From positions 1 through 64,000 of the forward strand of contig WYBB01000243.1 of assembly GCA_011526585.1 (NCBI GenBank): a DNA stretch of 64,000 bases, given 5' to 3'. Made by a program: the position numbers and the translations under genes. The stretch comes from Deltaproteobacteria bacterium. Its GTDB lineage: Bacteria > Myxococcota_A > UBA9042 > PHBI01. Every line of letters begins with the position of its first letter. Within the stretch, counting starts at the first letter, position 1. The notes below the pieces were generated by a model. The model did no database searches. It worked only from the letters and a program-made list of their open reading frames with translations, and was not told the origin of the DNA. This document shows positions 26,719 through 35,856 of this stretch, in pieces.

Positions 26719-27212
26719 CAGCGCGCCTCCTCGTCCACCGGCGACCACGCCAGCCACGGGTCCGCCGAGCGCCCGCGCACGATGACCTCCAGCGCCGCGC
26801 CGGGCCTCAGCCCCGCCAGCACCCCGCCGACCGCGCCCGCCACCGCCGCGCTCCCACCCGCCGGCGCGCCGACCAGCAAGCCCACCGCCACCGCCACGCC
26901 CAGCGCCGCCGCGAGCGGCACGCGCCGCGCCGGCACGATCAACATCTGGCTCGCCGACCCCGCGACGAACGCCGCGAGCCCGAGCTGGATCTCGACGAAC
27001 GCCGCCTCCGCCCCGAGCACCCGCGCGTGCAGCGCCGCGGCGATCGCCAGGAAGCACCCACACCACGCGCGCCGCCGGTCCGCCTCCACGTCGAGCAGCG
27101 TCACCGCCCAGAGCCCGCCGATCAGCGCCAGCATCGGCACGCGCAGCGCTTCGACCTGCAGCGCCACGTAGCCCGCGTACGCGTGCGCGCCCGCCATCGC
27201 CGCGGCGCTCAC
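26718..27212 (-). CDS. Integral membrane protein, unknown
   Basis: A 164-residue protein with four or five hydrophobic segments (VPMLALIGGLWAVTLL, AWCGCFLAIAAALHARVL, FVEIQLGLAAFVAGSA, LAAALGVAVAVGLLVGAP, AAVAGAVGGVLAGL) and a short polar tail. The GTG at 27212 overlaps the thioredoxin stop (GTGA); reading further upstream gives only Gly/Arg/Ala low complexity. The family is not recognised. Confidence 0.65.
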   Translation of the reverse strand: MSAAAMAGAHAYAGYVALQVEALRVPMLALIGGLWAVTLLDVEADRRRAWCGCFLAIAAALHARVLGAEAAFVEIQLGLAAFVAGSASQMLIVPARRVPLAAALGVAVAVGLLVGAPAGGSAAVAGAVGGVLAGLRPGAALEVIVRGRSADPWLAWSPVDEEAR

Positions 27213-27973
27213 GGTCGCGCCTCCGCGTGTGTCGCCAGGTGCTCGGCCAGACGCCCGCCGATCGCCCCGCTGAAGCTCCCCTGCACGAGCGCCCGAGCGC
27301 GCCCGTCGCCCCCGAACAAGAGCGTCTGCGGCAACGCCCCCGGCTCGCCGCGCCCCGCCAGGACCGGCGCCGTCGCCTCGCTCCAGGCGCCGTCCGGATC
27401 CGCCCGCAGCATCACCGCCGGCAGCGCCTGCGAGACCGGCTCGACCTCGGCGAGCATGTCCTCGACCACCGCCATGAGCGACTCCGGCCCCGCGACCTCG
27501 TCGAGCACGACCAGCACCAGCGCGACCCCACGCTCGCGCGAGAACCCGAAGAGCGCCGGCAGCTCGTCCGCGCAAGGCGCACACCACGACGCGATCAACG
27601 CGACCAGCGTCGCCTCGCTCGCCGAGAAGCGCGCCGCGCTCGTCGCCCCCGTCGCCACCTCCAACGCCATGCGATCGCGCGGTACCTCGAAGCGCGCGAG
27701 CGCCGCCGCCTCCTCGATCACGATCGCGTCACGCTCATCTTCCGGCTCCGACTCCGCGCTCGGACCCGACCCCTGCACCACCGGCGTCGCCGCGCCCGCC
27801 TGCTCGGGGCTCGCCGCCCGCTCCGCGCTCACCTCGGGCGCGCGCGCCGCCACCTCGCGCGCGTTCGCGCCGCCGCCCGCGCCCCGCACCCCGACGTCGG
27901 AGGGCCTGGCGATCGCGATCACCAGACCCACGCCGAGGATCGCAACCGTCGTCGGGGCGGGCACTCCGGGCAT
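27209..27973 (-). CDS. TlpA-like membrane-anchored thioredoxin
   Basis: A 254-residue protein, first gene of the overlapping run. An N-terminal hydrophobic helix (about 8-23) anchors it to the membrane. A roughly 80-residue low-complexity linker leads to a thioredoxin fold with active site WCAPC (C131, C134) and the cis-Pro region ALPQTLLFGG. GGGAG lies upstream of the ATG. It could reduce or shuffle disulfides in operon products, opposing the VKOR-DsbA oxidase. No clear promoter is visible in the 130 bases upstream. Confidence 0.8.
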   Translation of the reverse strand: MPGVPAPTTVAILGVGLVIAIARPSDVGVRGAGGGANAREVAARAPEVSAERAASPEQAGAATPVVQGSGPSAESEPEDERDAIVIEEAAALARFEVPRDRMALEVATGATSAARFSASEATLVALIASWCAPCADELPALFGFSRERGVALVLVVLDEVAGPESLMAVVEDMLAEVEPVSQALPAVMLRADPDGAWSEATAPVLAGRGEPGALPQTLLFGGDGRARALVQGSFSGAIGGRLAEHLATHAEARP

Positions 27974-28105
27974 GATCTCCCTGGAGCCTCTTCGCGCGTC
28001 GACGGCGTCTTCGGCCCCACGCCCCGAACCAGCGAGCCCCCTCCGCCCATTCCCACGAGCGTCGAGCCACCCTGGCTGGCCCTCGCGACCCGCCGCTCAG
28101 CCGAC

Positions 28106-28639
28106 TCAGCTCACGAAGAGCTCCATCGCCACGTCGTCGAGGTACTGGCCCGGCGCGACCTTCACGCGCCGGCGCCACCGTCCCATCTCGGTGAAGCCGA
28201 ACTTGCGGTAGAGCGCCTGCGCGCGCGCATTCGACGAGCGCACGTGGAGCTCGATCTTCTCGACGGCCGGGGCGCTCTTCGCCCACGCGATGAGACTGCC
28301 GAGCAACGCGCCGCCGACGCCCCGTCCCTGCCACCCGGGGTGCGCGACGAGGGTCAGGTGCACGACGTGTCGCACCGCGGCGAGCGCCAGCGGATCGAGC
28401 AGGCCGTGACCGACGATGCGCCCCTCCGCCTCCGCCACGAGGTAGCGCCCGTTGTCGGCGTGCGCGAGCGCCGCGATCTTCTGCGCGAAGCGCTCGTGCA
28501 CGAGCTCGTGTGGCTGGGACACGAGGAGCCCCGGCGTCTCGGCGATCGCGCGCTCCGCTTGCGCCAGCGCGGGCGCGTCCTCCACCTGTGCGGATCGGAT
28601 CGTCAGCTCTGGGTCGTGCATGCGAAAGCGGTAGCGCAA
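28106..28639 (-). CDS. GNAT-family N-acetyltransferase
   Basis: A 177-residue acetyl-CoA-dependent acetyltransferase. Motif A is clear: LVAHPGWQGRGVGGALL, with the Q/R-x2-G-x-G pyrophosphate-binding loop. The following NARAQALYRKFGF is the usual GNAT C-terminal signature. The TTG at 28639 is preceded by GAGG; an ATG at 28621 lacks a ribosome site but would also give a complete domain. It resembles RimI/YhhY-like enzymes, but the acceptor cannot be named. Confidence 0.88.
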   Translation of the reverse strand: MRYRFRMHDPELTIRSAQVEDAPALAQAERAIAETPGLLVSQPHELVHERFAQKIAALAHADNGRYLVAEAEGRIVGHGLLDPLALAAVRHVVHLTLVAHPGWQGRGVGGALLGSLIAWAKSAPAVEKIELHVRSSNARAQALYRKFGFTEMGRWRRRVKVAPGQYLDDVAMELFVS

Positions 28640-28715
28640 CTCGCCTCACGCTGGCAATCCCGCCGGCGCGCGAGGCCCGGGCTGGCCCCGGCACCTCGCT
28701 GCCATCGTCGCGCGC

Positions 28716-30611
28716 TCACTCCGCGGGCAACGGCCGCAAGCGCGCCGGCTTCGTCGACCACGCCGCGTCCTCGCACGAGACACACCCGAGCCCGACATAG
28801 AGATCGTAGGTCTCGGGCAGCCCCTCGACCGCCGGCGCCGTCACCTCCGCCGGCGCTGCCCCGCTCGCCGCCTCGACCGCGTGCGTGTAGGCCAGCGCCC
28901 ACAGCGCCTGCGCCGCCGTCACGCGCTTTTCCCCCACCGCGAAGACCCCCGGCATGAGCCCCGCCGGCCGCGGCGTCCATGCCGCCTCGCTCGGGATCGG
29001 CGCGCTCGCGATCCCCGCGATCCGCCGCGCCAGCGCTCGGACCTCCTCCGCGGTCAGCGTCACCGCGCGCGCTGCGTCCTCGATCGCGTGCGGCCCGTAG
29101 AAGCGCGTCAGCTCCAGCGTCGCCGGCGCCCCGTCCGCCACAATCGCCCGCGCCAGGAGCCCGATCGCGTCGCGCAGCGAGTAGAACTCCCGCCCGTCGG
29201 ACACGTAGCTCGGCGGTCGCTCACCCCAGTACGCTATCACCCAGCGTGCGATCACCTCGAGCTCGTCCGCCGTCACCTCGAAGAGGTCGTCGGGCGCGGC
29301 GATCGCCCGCAGCTCGTCCGGACCGATGAAGCGGCTGCCCGGGTTGGCCGGCATGAAGGTCCCCGCCAGGTACCTGAGCCCCTCCTCCATGTTCTCATAA
29401 TTACGAGCGATTTCGGCGGTCGTGTGCACCTGCGTCGGCGGCAGCGCCGGGCTCTCCGGGTGCGCGTAGCCGTACTGGGTCGGGCTCGTCTTCGCGTAGA
29501 TGAACTTCGACGCGATCCCGCCGTTGAAGATCCGGATCCGCGTCGTATCGACACCCTCGATGCGCGCGCGCACCGCCTCGGCGCCGTCGTCGATCGACGA
29601 CAGGTGCACGTCGTCGCGCCAGTCGCCGTCGTTGATGCGCAGGGTGTCGCCGACCCAGAAGACCCCGCCCGAGGTCTCGCCGCTGGGCGACAGGATCGTC
29701 ATCAGCTCGCGCACGAGCGGCTCGAAGTCCGAGCCCCCCGGGGCGTGGTCGGAGAAGCCGAAGCCGATCGCCACCTCGGGCGCGCGCCGTCGGATCGCCC
29801 AGTGCCCGCCGCCATCCTCGAACGGGCCGTTGCCCTCGCCGCCGACGAAGAGCCCCGAGTACACCTGGATCGACCCGAAGGTCTCCTGGATCCGGACGAT
29901 CCCGCCCGCGCCCTCCGCCTCACAGTCCCCGCTCGCGAGCTCACGCTCGCAGCTCACCCAATCATCGAACGCCTCGGCGATCGCCTCGAAGCTCGAGCCT
30001 TCGTCGAGCCCGTTCTGCGGTCGGTTCAGATAGGTCGGGTCGTGCTGGCCGTGATAGCCGAAGTGCACGCGCCCCCGCGTCGCGAGCGCGCGCAGCGACG
30101 CGACGATCCCGCCTTCGCCATGGCGCTCGGCGATGGTGCGCGCGTCCGATCCCTGGAACTGCACCGTCCACTCCGGGTGCGTGTCGGGGTAGTCGCGCGC
30201 GATCGCCTCGAGGATCGGCGGAGTCGTGGTGTAGCGCGCCTCGCTGAGCGCGTGATTGAACGGGTCCTCGGTGTGCGTGAACAGGAAGACGTAGACCGGT
30301 TGCCCGGCCTCGCCCGGCGCGACCAGGTCGGGCACCGGTCCGAGCTCGATCATGCCCGCATCCGCCGCATCCGCCGTATCCTCCGTCGCCGGCGCATCCT
30401 CCGTCGCCGGCGCATCGGTCTCGCCTTCCCCGCCCGCGTCTCCGATCTCCCGCGCGTCGAACCCGCGCCCGTCGAAGGTCTCGCGCACCCCCGCGTCCTC
30501 CACGTCCGCGCGCACGAGCGACGCCTCGACGTCCTCCACCCCGATCGCCGCCTCATCGTCGCACCCGAGCAGCACCCACCCGAGCGCCATCATCACCCCG
30601 AATCCCCGCAT
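28716..30611 (-). CDS. Large lipoprotein, possibly carbohydrate-deacetylase-like
   Basis: A 631-residue lipoprotein with signal peptide and lipobox VLLGC, and a roughly 70-residue acidic, ATED-repeat linker. The globular part starts around VYVFLFTHTEDPFNHA, which with later FGYHGQHDPTYLNRP recalls the metal-binding strands of NodB-like polysaccharide deacetylases and related beta/alpha barrels; this is weak similarity by eye. A C-terminal helical domain contains a CVSC pair. GAGGGG precedes the ATG at 30611. The gene is divergent from the RNA methyltransferase. The function is not established. Confidence 0.7.
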   Translation of the reverse strand: MRGFGVMMALGWVLLGCDDEAAIGVEDVEASLVRADVEDAGVRETFDGRGFDAREIGDAGGEGETDAPATEDAPATEDTADAADAGMIELGPVPDLVAPGEAGQPVYVFLFTHTEDPFNHALSEARYTTTPPILEAIARDYPDTHPEWTVQFQGSDARTIAERHGEGGIVASLRALATRGRVHFGYHGQHDPTYLNRPQNGLDEGSSFEAIAEAFDDWVSCERELASGDCEAEGAGGIVRIQETFGSIQVYSGLFVGGEGNGPFEDGGGHWAIRRRAPEVAIGFGFSDHAPGGSDFEPLVRELMTILSPSGETSGGVFWVGDTLRINDGDWRDDVHLSSIDDGAEAVRARIEGVDTTRIRIFNGGIASKFIYAKTSPTQYGYAHPESPALPPTQVHTTAEIARNYENMEEGLRYLAGTFMPANPGSRFIGPDELRAIAAPDDLFEVTADELEVIARWVIAYWGERPPSYVSDGREFYSLRDAIGLLARAIVADGAPATLELTRFYGPHAIEDAARAVTLTAEEVRALARRIAGIASAPIPSEAAWTPRPAGLMPGVFAVGEKRVTAAQALWALAYTHAVEAASGAAPAEVTAPAVEGLPETYDLYVGLGCVSCEDAAWSTKPARLRPLPAE

Positions 30612-30801
30612 CTTCACTTCCCCTCGTGTCTCGCGCGCTCGCCCGTCGAGCGCCCGAGCCCCACCAATGCAAGCCCGGATCCACGCCTCCGGTCCACGCG
30701 ACATCGACCTCGCGCGCGCGCCCCTGTTCCCCGCGACGACACCAGCGTCTCCCCGAGGAGACACCTCGCCTCGTCGCGCCCCGCCGTGCTACGCCTCGAC
30801 C

Positions 30802-31821
30802 GTGTTGCCCGCTGCCTTCATCGAGCGCCTCGCCCAGGTCGTACCCGCCGATCGCCTCGACCCGGTGATCGCCTCCTTCGCGCTCGAAAAGCCCGCCTGC
30901 CTCTGGCTCAACCCGCTCATGGCCGCGCCGGCCGACACGCTCGCCGAGCTCGGCCGCGCCTTCCCCGCCGCGCACTTCACTCCGCTCCTCCCTTCGGCCG
31001 TCGTCGCGCACGACGCCGACCCCGCCGCGCTCGCCCGCGCGCCCGCCGTCACCGAGGGCCGCGCCTACCTCATCAATCCCTCGAGCCTCATCCCGCCGCT
31101 CGCGCTCGCGCCCACCCCAGACGACGCCGTGCTCGATCTCTGCGCCGCGCCCGGCGGCAAGACGCTCCAGCTCGCCGCCGCGCTCGCCTCCGATCCCGCG
31201 CACCCCGTCACCGGCCACCTCGCCGCGGTCGAGGCGGTCAGGCCGCGCTTCTTCAAGCTGCGCGCGATCCTCGATCGCTACTGCGCCCTGAAGAACCCCG
31301 GCGTGCGCCTTTTCATGAAGGACGGCCGCGCCGTCGGCGGCGCCGTGCCCGAGCGCTTCGACAAGATCCTCCTCGACGCGCCCTGCTCCTCCGAGGCGCG
31401 CTTCGACGCCGCCGACGCCGACAGCTCCCGCCACTGGAGCCCGCGCAAGGTCGCCGAGTGCGCCCACAAGCAGCGCGCGCTCTTGCGCTCCGCGCTCGCC
31501 GCCCTCAAGGTCGGCGGCACGCTCGTCTATTGCACCTGCAGCTTCTCGCTCGAAGAGAACGAGCACGCCGTCAACGACGTGCTCGCCGAGCTCGACGGCG
31601 CCGTCGTCCCGATCCCGACCCCAGTACCCGCGCTCGCCCCGGACGCGCCCGCCTCGCAGATCCCCGCGATCCCCGGCCTCGCCGGCCTCACCGCCGCCTG
31701 GCGCATCCTGCCCGACGCCCTCTTCGACGGCTTCTTCCTCGTGCGCCTCGAGAAGCGCGCACCGCTTCCCATGCCCGCGCCGCGCGAAGGTCCCGCACGC
31801 GCCCGCCCGCGTCCACGGTGA
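30802..31821 (+). CDS. RsmB/NOP2-family RNA m5C methyltransferase
   Basis: A 339-residue SAM-dependent cytosine-C5 methyltransferase, probably acting on rRNA or tRNA. The SAM-binding motif is LDLCAAPGGKTLQLA. The two catalytic Cys motifs are present: DAPCSSE (motif IV) and YCTCSFSLEENE (motif VI, where TCS carries the nucleophile). Start is uncertain: GTG at 30802, or TTG at 30805, neither with a strong ribosome site; the open frame upstream has no domain sequence. A PUA domain, found in RsmF, is absent. Confidence 0.88.
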   Translation: MLPAAFIERLAQVVPADRLDPVIASFALEKPACLWLNPLMAAPADTLAELGRAFPAAHFTPLLPSAVVAHDADPAALARAPAVTEGRAYLINPSSLIPPLALAPTPDDAVLDLCAAPGGKTLQLAAALASDPAHPVTGHLAAVEAVRPRFFKLRAILDRYCALKNPGVRLFMKDGRAVGGAVPERFDKILLDAPCSSEARFDAADADSSRHWSPRKVAECAHKQRALLRSALAALKVGGTLVYCTCSFSLEENEHAVNDVLAELDGAVVPIPTPVPALAPDAPASQIPAIPGLAGLTAAWRILPDALFDGFFLVRLEKRAPLPMPAPREGPARARPRPR

Positions 31822-31997
31822 TTGTCCATCCGCGGGCGGCCTACGCCGACCCTCTACCGACCTCCGTGGGACGCCGCGGGTAACGTTTCGCGGCGACCCG
31901 GACCGCTCGAGGCAATCCATTGTCGACTCTTCGTCGGCCAACGCGCGTCTGCGTGTTACCCTCTGCCACGACGGAGTCTACCAGAGCGGAGGTAGCG

Positions 31998-33506
31998 GTG
32001 AGACGTACACTCGGGATACAGCTGATGGCATTTCTCTTCAGTGTGAGCTGCGCAGAGCACGTCTCCCCCGACGGCGACCGGGCCACCTCGCGGCTTGCCA
32101 TCGCCGTGTCCGCCCTCGAGCTCGAGACCGTCAGCGACGCTTGCTACAATCTGATCGCGCGCAACGGGGCCGGCGACGTCGTGTGGGACCAGACCGGAAT
32201 CTGCGCGGACCAGTTCGGAGATGGCGTCGCCGCGCTCAGCTATGTCGGCTCATGTGACGCGTCTCAGCCGCAGCACACGGTCACCCTCGAGCTCGTGGGG
32301 CTGTATCTCGGAGACGATGGGACCGACCCGATCGACACGGACGCCTACGTCAATCCCTGCCCGGTCGGCGACGGCTGTACCCAGCCGGCGACCTGCGTCG
32401 ACAACGCCGACGTCCCCGTCACGTTCACCCTCACGGTCATGCGGCGCGCCAGCCAGGGCTTCTTCGACATCGCCGTCAATTTCAGCGACCTGTTCTGCTC
32501 TGCGAAGTTCGACTGCAAACGCGACGTGGACGGGGTCGAAACACCGCTCCTGCTCGCGTTCGATCCGTCCACGGGCGAGCGCGTCGACACGGCCGTTCTG
32601 GGTCTCGCGTGTACAGGCGGACCGGACAGCGACACCCACGTCTACTTGCAGAACCCGGTCCTCGACTGCGGCAGCCCCGTCGTCATCGACCTCGGTGGAG
32701 CCGAAGCCGGCAACCTCTTCACCAGCTCGGAACCAGCGCCATCGCCGCTGGTCCAGGTCATGACGTTTCGCGGCGTCGAGCTCCTCGAGAGCGGCGGAGC
32801 GAGCGCGGACAAGATCTATTTCAACGTCGCGTTCGGCGTGGACTTCGAGCGGGCGACCGGCCCGTGTACCCTCAGCACGACCGCGACGGTCTCCTCCGGA
32901 CCGCTCGAGGACTTCACGACACCAGCCTACTCGGCCTATCCGGTGATCGAGTACCAGATCCCCTTCGTCGGCCCCGACGCGGACGACTTCGCGTGCGTGC
33001 GCTGGCCGCTCGACGGCCCCGACAATGGCCCCGACGCCGGCGTGGCGACCGTCTACCTCGACGCGAACGATCCCCGGACCTTCGATGTCGTCGTCTTCCA
33101 GGAGCCCGACGGCGTTCTCGGCTTCGACACCCGTTGTGTCGGCGGCGATTGTGCGTCGCCGGCCGGCTTGACCTTCGCCGGCTTCGATTGGTACCTCGGC
33201 GCACCGGGTCAGAACTGCAGCCAGGCCTGCGCCGACCAGGGTCTCGCCTGCGTCGACCTCGTCGCCGCCAACTACGTCGAGGCGAGCTGCTCTCCCGCGG
33301 ACTCGATCTGCGCCAACTTCTTCCCGGACCTGCCGTGTGCCGCCGACGGCGACGGCCCTCGGGTCAGCTATGACTACACGTACACCGGGACCGAGTTCGA
33401 GTTCCACGATCCCATCCAGTGCCGCTATCGCAACTGGAACTACCCGGCGATGACGTGCAGCTACTCGGCCGGCGCGACCGTCGCCCACTTCTGCGCTTGC
33501 GAGTGA
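31998..33506 (+). CDS. Cys-rich secreted lipoprotein, unknown
   Basis: A 502-residue lipoprotein. The GTG at 31998 is preceded by GGAGGT and opens a signal peptide with lipobox FSVSC. The mature part holds about two dozen Cys, spaced as in disulfide-rich surface proteins (for example NPCPVGDGCTQPATC, CSQACADQGLACVD, HFCACE at the end), and is predicted beta-rich. Codon use is less extreme than in the neighbours. The family is not recognised, though this style of lipoprotein is common in myxobacteria. Confidence 0.8.
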   Translation: MRRTLGIQLMAFLFSVSCAEHVSPDGDRATSRLAIAVSALELETVSDACYNLIARNGAGDVVWDQTGICADQFGDGVAALSYVGSCDASQPQHTVTLELVGLYLGDDGTDPIDTDAYVNPCPVGDGCTQPATCVDNADVPVTFTLTVMRRASQGFFDIAVNFSDLFCSAKFDCKRDVDGVETPLLLAFDPSTGERVDTAVLGLACTGGPDSDTHVYLQNPVLDCGSPVVIDLGGAEAGNLFTSSEPAPSPLVQVMTFRGVELLESGGASADKIYFNVAFGVDFERATGPCTLSTTATVSSGPLEDFTTPAYSAYPVIEYQIPFVGPDADDFACVRWPLDGPDNGPDAGVATVYLDANDPRTFDVVVFQEPDGVLGFDTRCVGGDCASPAGLTFAGFDWYLGAPGQNCSQACADQGLACVDLVAANYVEASCSPADSICANFFPDLPCAADGDGPRVSYDYTYTGTEFEFHDPIQCRYRNWNYPAMTCSYSAGATVAHFCACE

Positions 33507-33578
33507 ACGAGAGCGCCTCGAGCGCAGCGGATCCCGCTTCGGCCGCAACGCGACCGGCGACGTCACCCGCACCCTCGA

Positions 33579-35090
33579 TCAATACGCCCGCGCGAACACG
33601 ATCCGCTTCTGCCCGGGGCGCCCGGTGAAGATGCAGGTCCCGAGCTCATCGTTGTCGTCGAGGGGGATGCAGCGCGCGCTCACCTTGAGCTCCTTCAGGC
33701 GCTCGGCGTACGCCGGGTCGTCGGCCGCGAACGCCCACGCGAAGCCGCCCGGCTGGTCCTCGGCGAAGAACGCCTCGAAGTCCGCCGCGCTCTCGATGCG
33801 CACCGTCGCCGCCTCGCGGAACGCCAGCGCCCGCTGATAGAGGTTGTCCTGGATCTCGCCGAGCAGCCCCGCCACGCTCGCGACGAACGCCGCGCGCCCC
33901 ATCGCGACCTTGTCCTTGGGCCCCTTGTCGCGCCGCCCCATGAAGACCGCGTCGTTGGCGATGTCGCGCGGCCCGACCTCCAGCCGCACCGGCACGCCCC
34001 GCTTGATCTGCTCCCAGGTACGCTCGCCGCCGTTCATGTCGCGCGCGTCGACCAGCACACGCACCGGTTCGCCGTCGTAGCGCTGCGCCTTGAGCTCCGC
34101 CTCGAGCGCGCGGCAGTACGCCATCACGCTCGCCTCCTCCTCGGGCTTCCTCCAGATCGGCACGATCACCACGTGCTTGGGCGCCAGCCTGGGCGGCAGC
34201 ACCAGCCCGTCGTCGTCGCCGTGGGTCATGATCAGCGCCCCGATGAGCCGCGTCGACACGCCCCACGACGTCGTCCACACGTGCTCCAGCGCGCCGGTCT
34301 TCGTCTGGAACTTGATGTCCTGCGCCTTGGCGAAGTTCTGCCCCAGGAAGTGCGAGGTGCCGGCCTGCAGGGCCTTGTTGTCCTGCATCATCGCCTCGAT
34401 CGTGTACGTCTCGACCGCGCCCGGGAAGCGCTCGGCCGCCGTCTTCTTGCCCGGCAGCACCGGCATCGCCATGTACTCGCGCGCGAAGGTCGCGTAGACC
34501 CCGAGCATCCTCTCGGTCTCCTCGATCGCCTCCTCCGCCGTCGCGTGGCAGGTGTGCCCCTCCTGCCACAAGAACTCCGCCGTCCTCAGGAAGAGGCGCG
34601 TGCGCAGCTCCCAGCGCATCACGTTCGCCCACTGGTTGATCAAGAGCGGCAGGTCCCGATAGCTCTGCACCCACTGCGCGAACATCGCCCCGATGATCGT
34701 CTCCGAGGTCGGCCGGATGATGAACGGCTCCTCCAGCTCACCCGCCGGCACCAGCCCGCCGTCCGGCCCCGCCTCCAACCGGTGGTGCGTCACCACCGCG
34801 CACTCCTTGGCGAAGCCCTCGACGTGCTCGGCCTCCTTCTCGAGGAAGCTCTTCGGGATCAAGAGCGGGAAGTACGCGTTGACGTGCCCGGTCTCCTTGA
34901 ACATCCCGTCCAGCACCTTCTGGATGTTCTCCCAGAGCGCGTAGCCCCACGGCTTGATCACCATGCACCCGCGCACCGGCGAGACCTCGGCCATGTCCGC
35001 CGCGCGCACGACCTGCTGGTACCACTCCGGGTAGTCGACCGCTCGGGTCGGGGTGATCGCCGTCTTCGCCTGAGCCTGCGGATTTGCCAT
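33579..35090 (-). CDS. proS: Prolyl-tRNA synthetase, eukaryote/archaeal-like type
   Basis: A 503-residue class II aminoacyl-tRNA synthetase that charges tRNA-Pro. Motif 2 is around WANVMRWELRTRLFLRTAEFLWQEGHT and motif 3 in the C-terminal catalytic part; an anticodon-binding domain follows (HVVIVPIW). The editing insert of the long bacterial ProS is absent and a C-terminal extension ends with an aromatic residue (FARAY), as in the archaeal/eukaryotic type. The ATG at 35090 (MANPQAQ) has GCGAGGA upstream and is preferred to an in-frame ATG at 35117. Confidence 0.93.
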   Translation of the reverse strand: MANPQAQAKTAITPTRAVDYPEWYQQVVRAADMAEVSPVRGCMVIKPWGYALWENIQKVLDGMFKETGHVNAYFPLLIPKSFLEKEAEHVEGFAKECAVVTHHRLEAGPDGGLVPAGELEEPFIIRPTSETIIGAMFAQWVQSYRDLPLLINQWANVMRWELRTRLFLRTAEFLWQEGHTCHATAEEAIEETERMLGVYATFAREYMAMPVLPGKKTAAERFPGAVETYTIEAMMQDNKALQAGTSHFLGQNFAKAQDIKFQTKTGALEHVWTTSWGVSTRLIGALIMTHGDDDGLVLPPRLAPKHVVIVPIWRKPEEEASVMAYCRALEAELKAQRYDGEPVRVLVDARDMNGGERTWEQIKRGVPVRLEVGPRDIANDAVFMGRRDKGPKDKVAMGRAAFVASVAGLLGEIQDNLYQRALAFREAATVRIESAADFEAFFAEDQPGGFAWAFAADDPAYAERLKELKVSARCIPLDDNDELGTCIFTGRPGQKRIVFARAY

Positions 35091-35193
35091 CGTCGTCGTC
35101 CTCGCCGCGTCCTTCACGCGGCGCGTGCTCTACGACGTTTTTCGATCCGCTCCAAGCCTTACCGCGACCGCCTCGTCCCCACGCGCCCGCGCG

Positions 35194-35829
35194 TCAATAG
35201 GGCTCGAACGGCGGCCGCGCCCGCTGCACGAAGCTCGTCACGCTCGGCCGCTCCCACTGCGCGCGCGCGTACTCGTGCAGGCCATCCGGCAGCACGTCCC
35301 CGTTCAAGATCAACCGGTGCAGCATGAAGCCCAGATCGGCGTCGGCGATCGACCAGCTCTTGAACAAGCTCGTCGCGCCCGCCGGCACGAGCCGCGACGC
35401 CACCGCGACCAGCTTGTCGGCCGAGTTCTGCCCCCGCGTCGACAGCGGCTTCTTCGCGCGCTCGTAGAACATCGTCGAGGTCGGCCGCTCTTCGCGCAGC
35501 GCCATCAGATCACTGCGCAACCACGCCATGACCTGCCGCGCGCGCGCGCGCTCCTCGGGGTGCGCCGGGAAGAGCCGCGGCCCGTCGAACGCCTCGTCGA
35601 CGTACTCGGCGATCGCGCTCGACTCGGCCAGCGTGAAGTCGCCGTGCTCCAGCATCGGCACCCGCCCGGTGATCGAGCGCTTGAGGTAGGCCTCCTGCTT
35701 GTGCTCCGCGTCGCCGAGCGAGAGCTCGACCACGTCGTAGGCCACGCCCTTCTCCTCGAGCGCGACATACGCGGTGAACGCGTAGGGACTGATCCAGAAG
35801 CGATCGACGTACAACGTGCATTCGGCCAT
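35194..35829 (-). CDS. yfcF: YfcF-like glutathione S-transferase
   Basis: A 211-residue glutathione transferase. It strongly resembles E. coli YfcF: N-terminal thioredoxin-fold segment with SPYAFTAYVALEEKG, glutathione-contact region GRVPMLEHGDFTLAESSAIA, then the conserved helix with RARQVMAWLRSDLMALREER. YfcF has glutathione transferase and peroxidase activity and helps against peroxide; the same role is inferred here. It sits downstream of the DUF3105 lipoprotein and upstream of proS on the same strand with modest gaps. Confidence 0.88.
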   Translation of the reverse strand: MAECTLYVDRFWISPYAFTAYVALEEKGVAYDVVELSLGDAEHKQEAYLKRSITGRVPMLEHGDFTLAESSAIAEYVDEAFDGPRLFPAHPEERARARQVMAWLRSDLMALREERPTSTMFYERAKKPLSTRGQNSADKLVAVASRLVPAGATSLFKSWSIADADLGFMLHRLILNGDVLPDGLHEYARAQWERPSVTSFVQRARPPFEPY

Positions 35830-35856
35830 GACGGTCTCGCTCTCGCTGGTCTCTAC

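Noticed and set aside
28881-31883. Thousand-codon plus-strand open frame
   Set aside because: It covers antisense of the large lipoprotein and an alternative frame of the methyltransferase; Arg/Pro-rich with no motifs.
31822-31997. Possible small RNA or tRNA in the gap before the Cys-rich lipoprotein
   Set aside because: No cloverleaf, no strong hairpin with T-run; it most likely holds only the promoter.
35140-35160. GGTAAGGCT motif upstream of proS and again upstream of regB as a shared -10 element
   Set aside because: No -35 at suitable spacing at either site, and only two instances.
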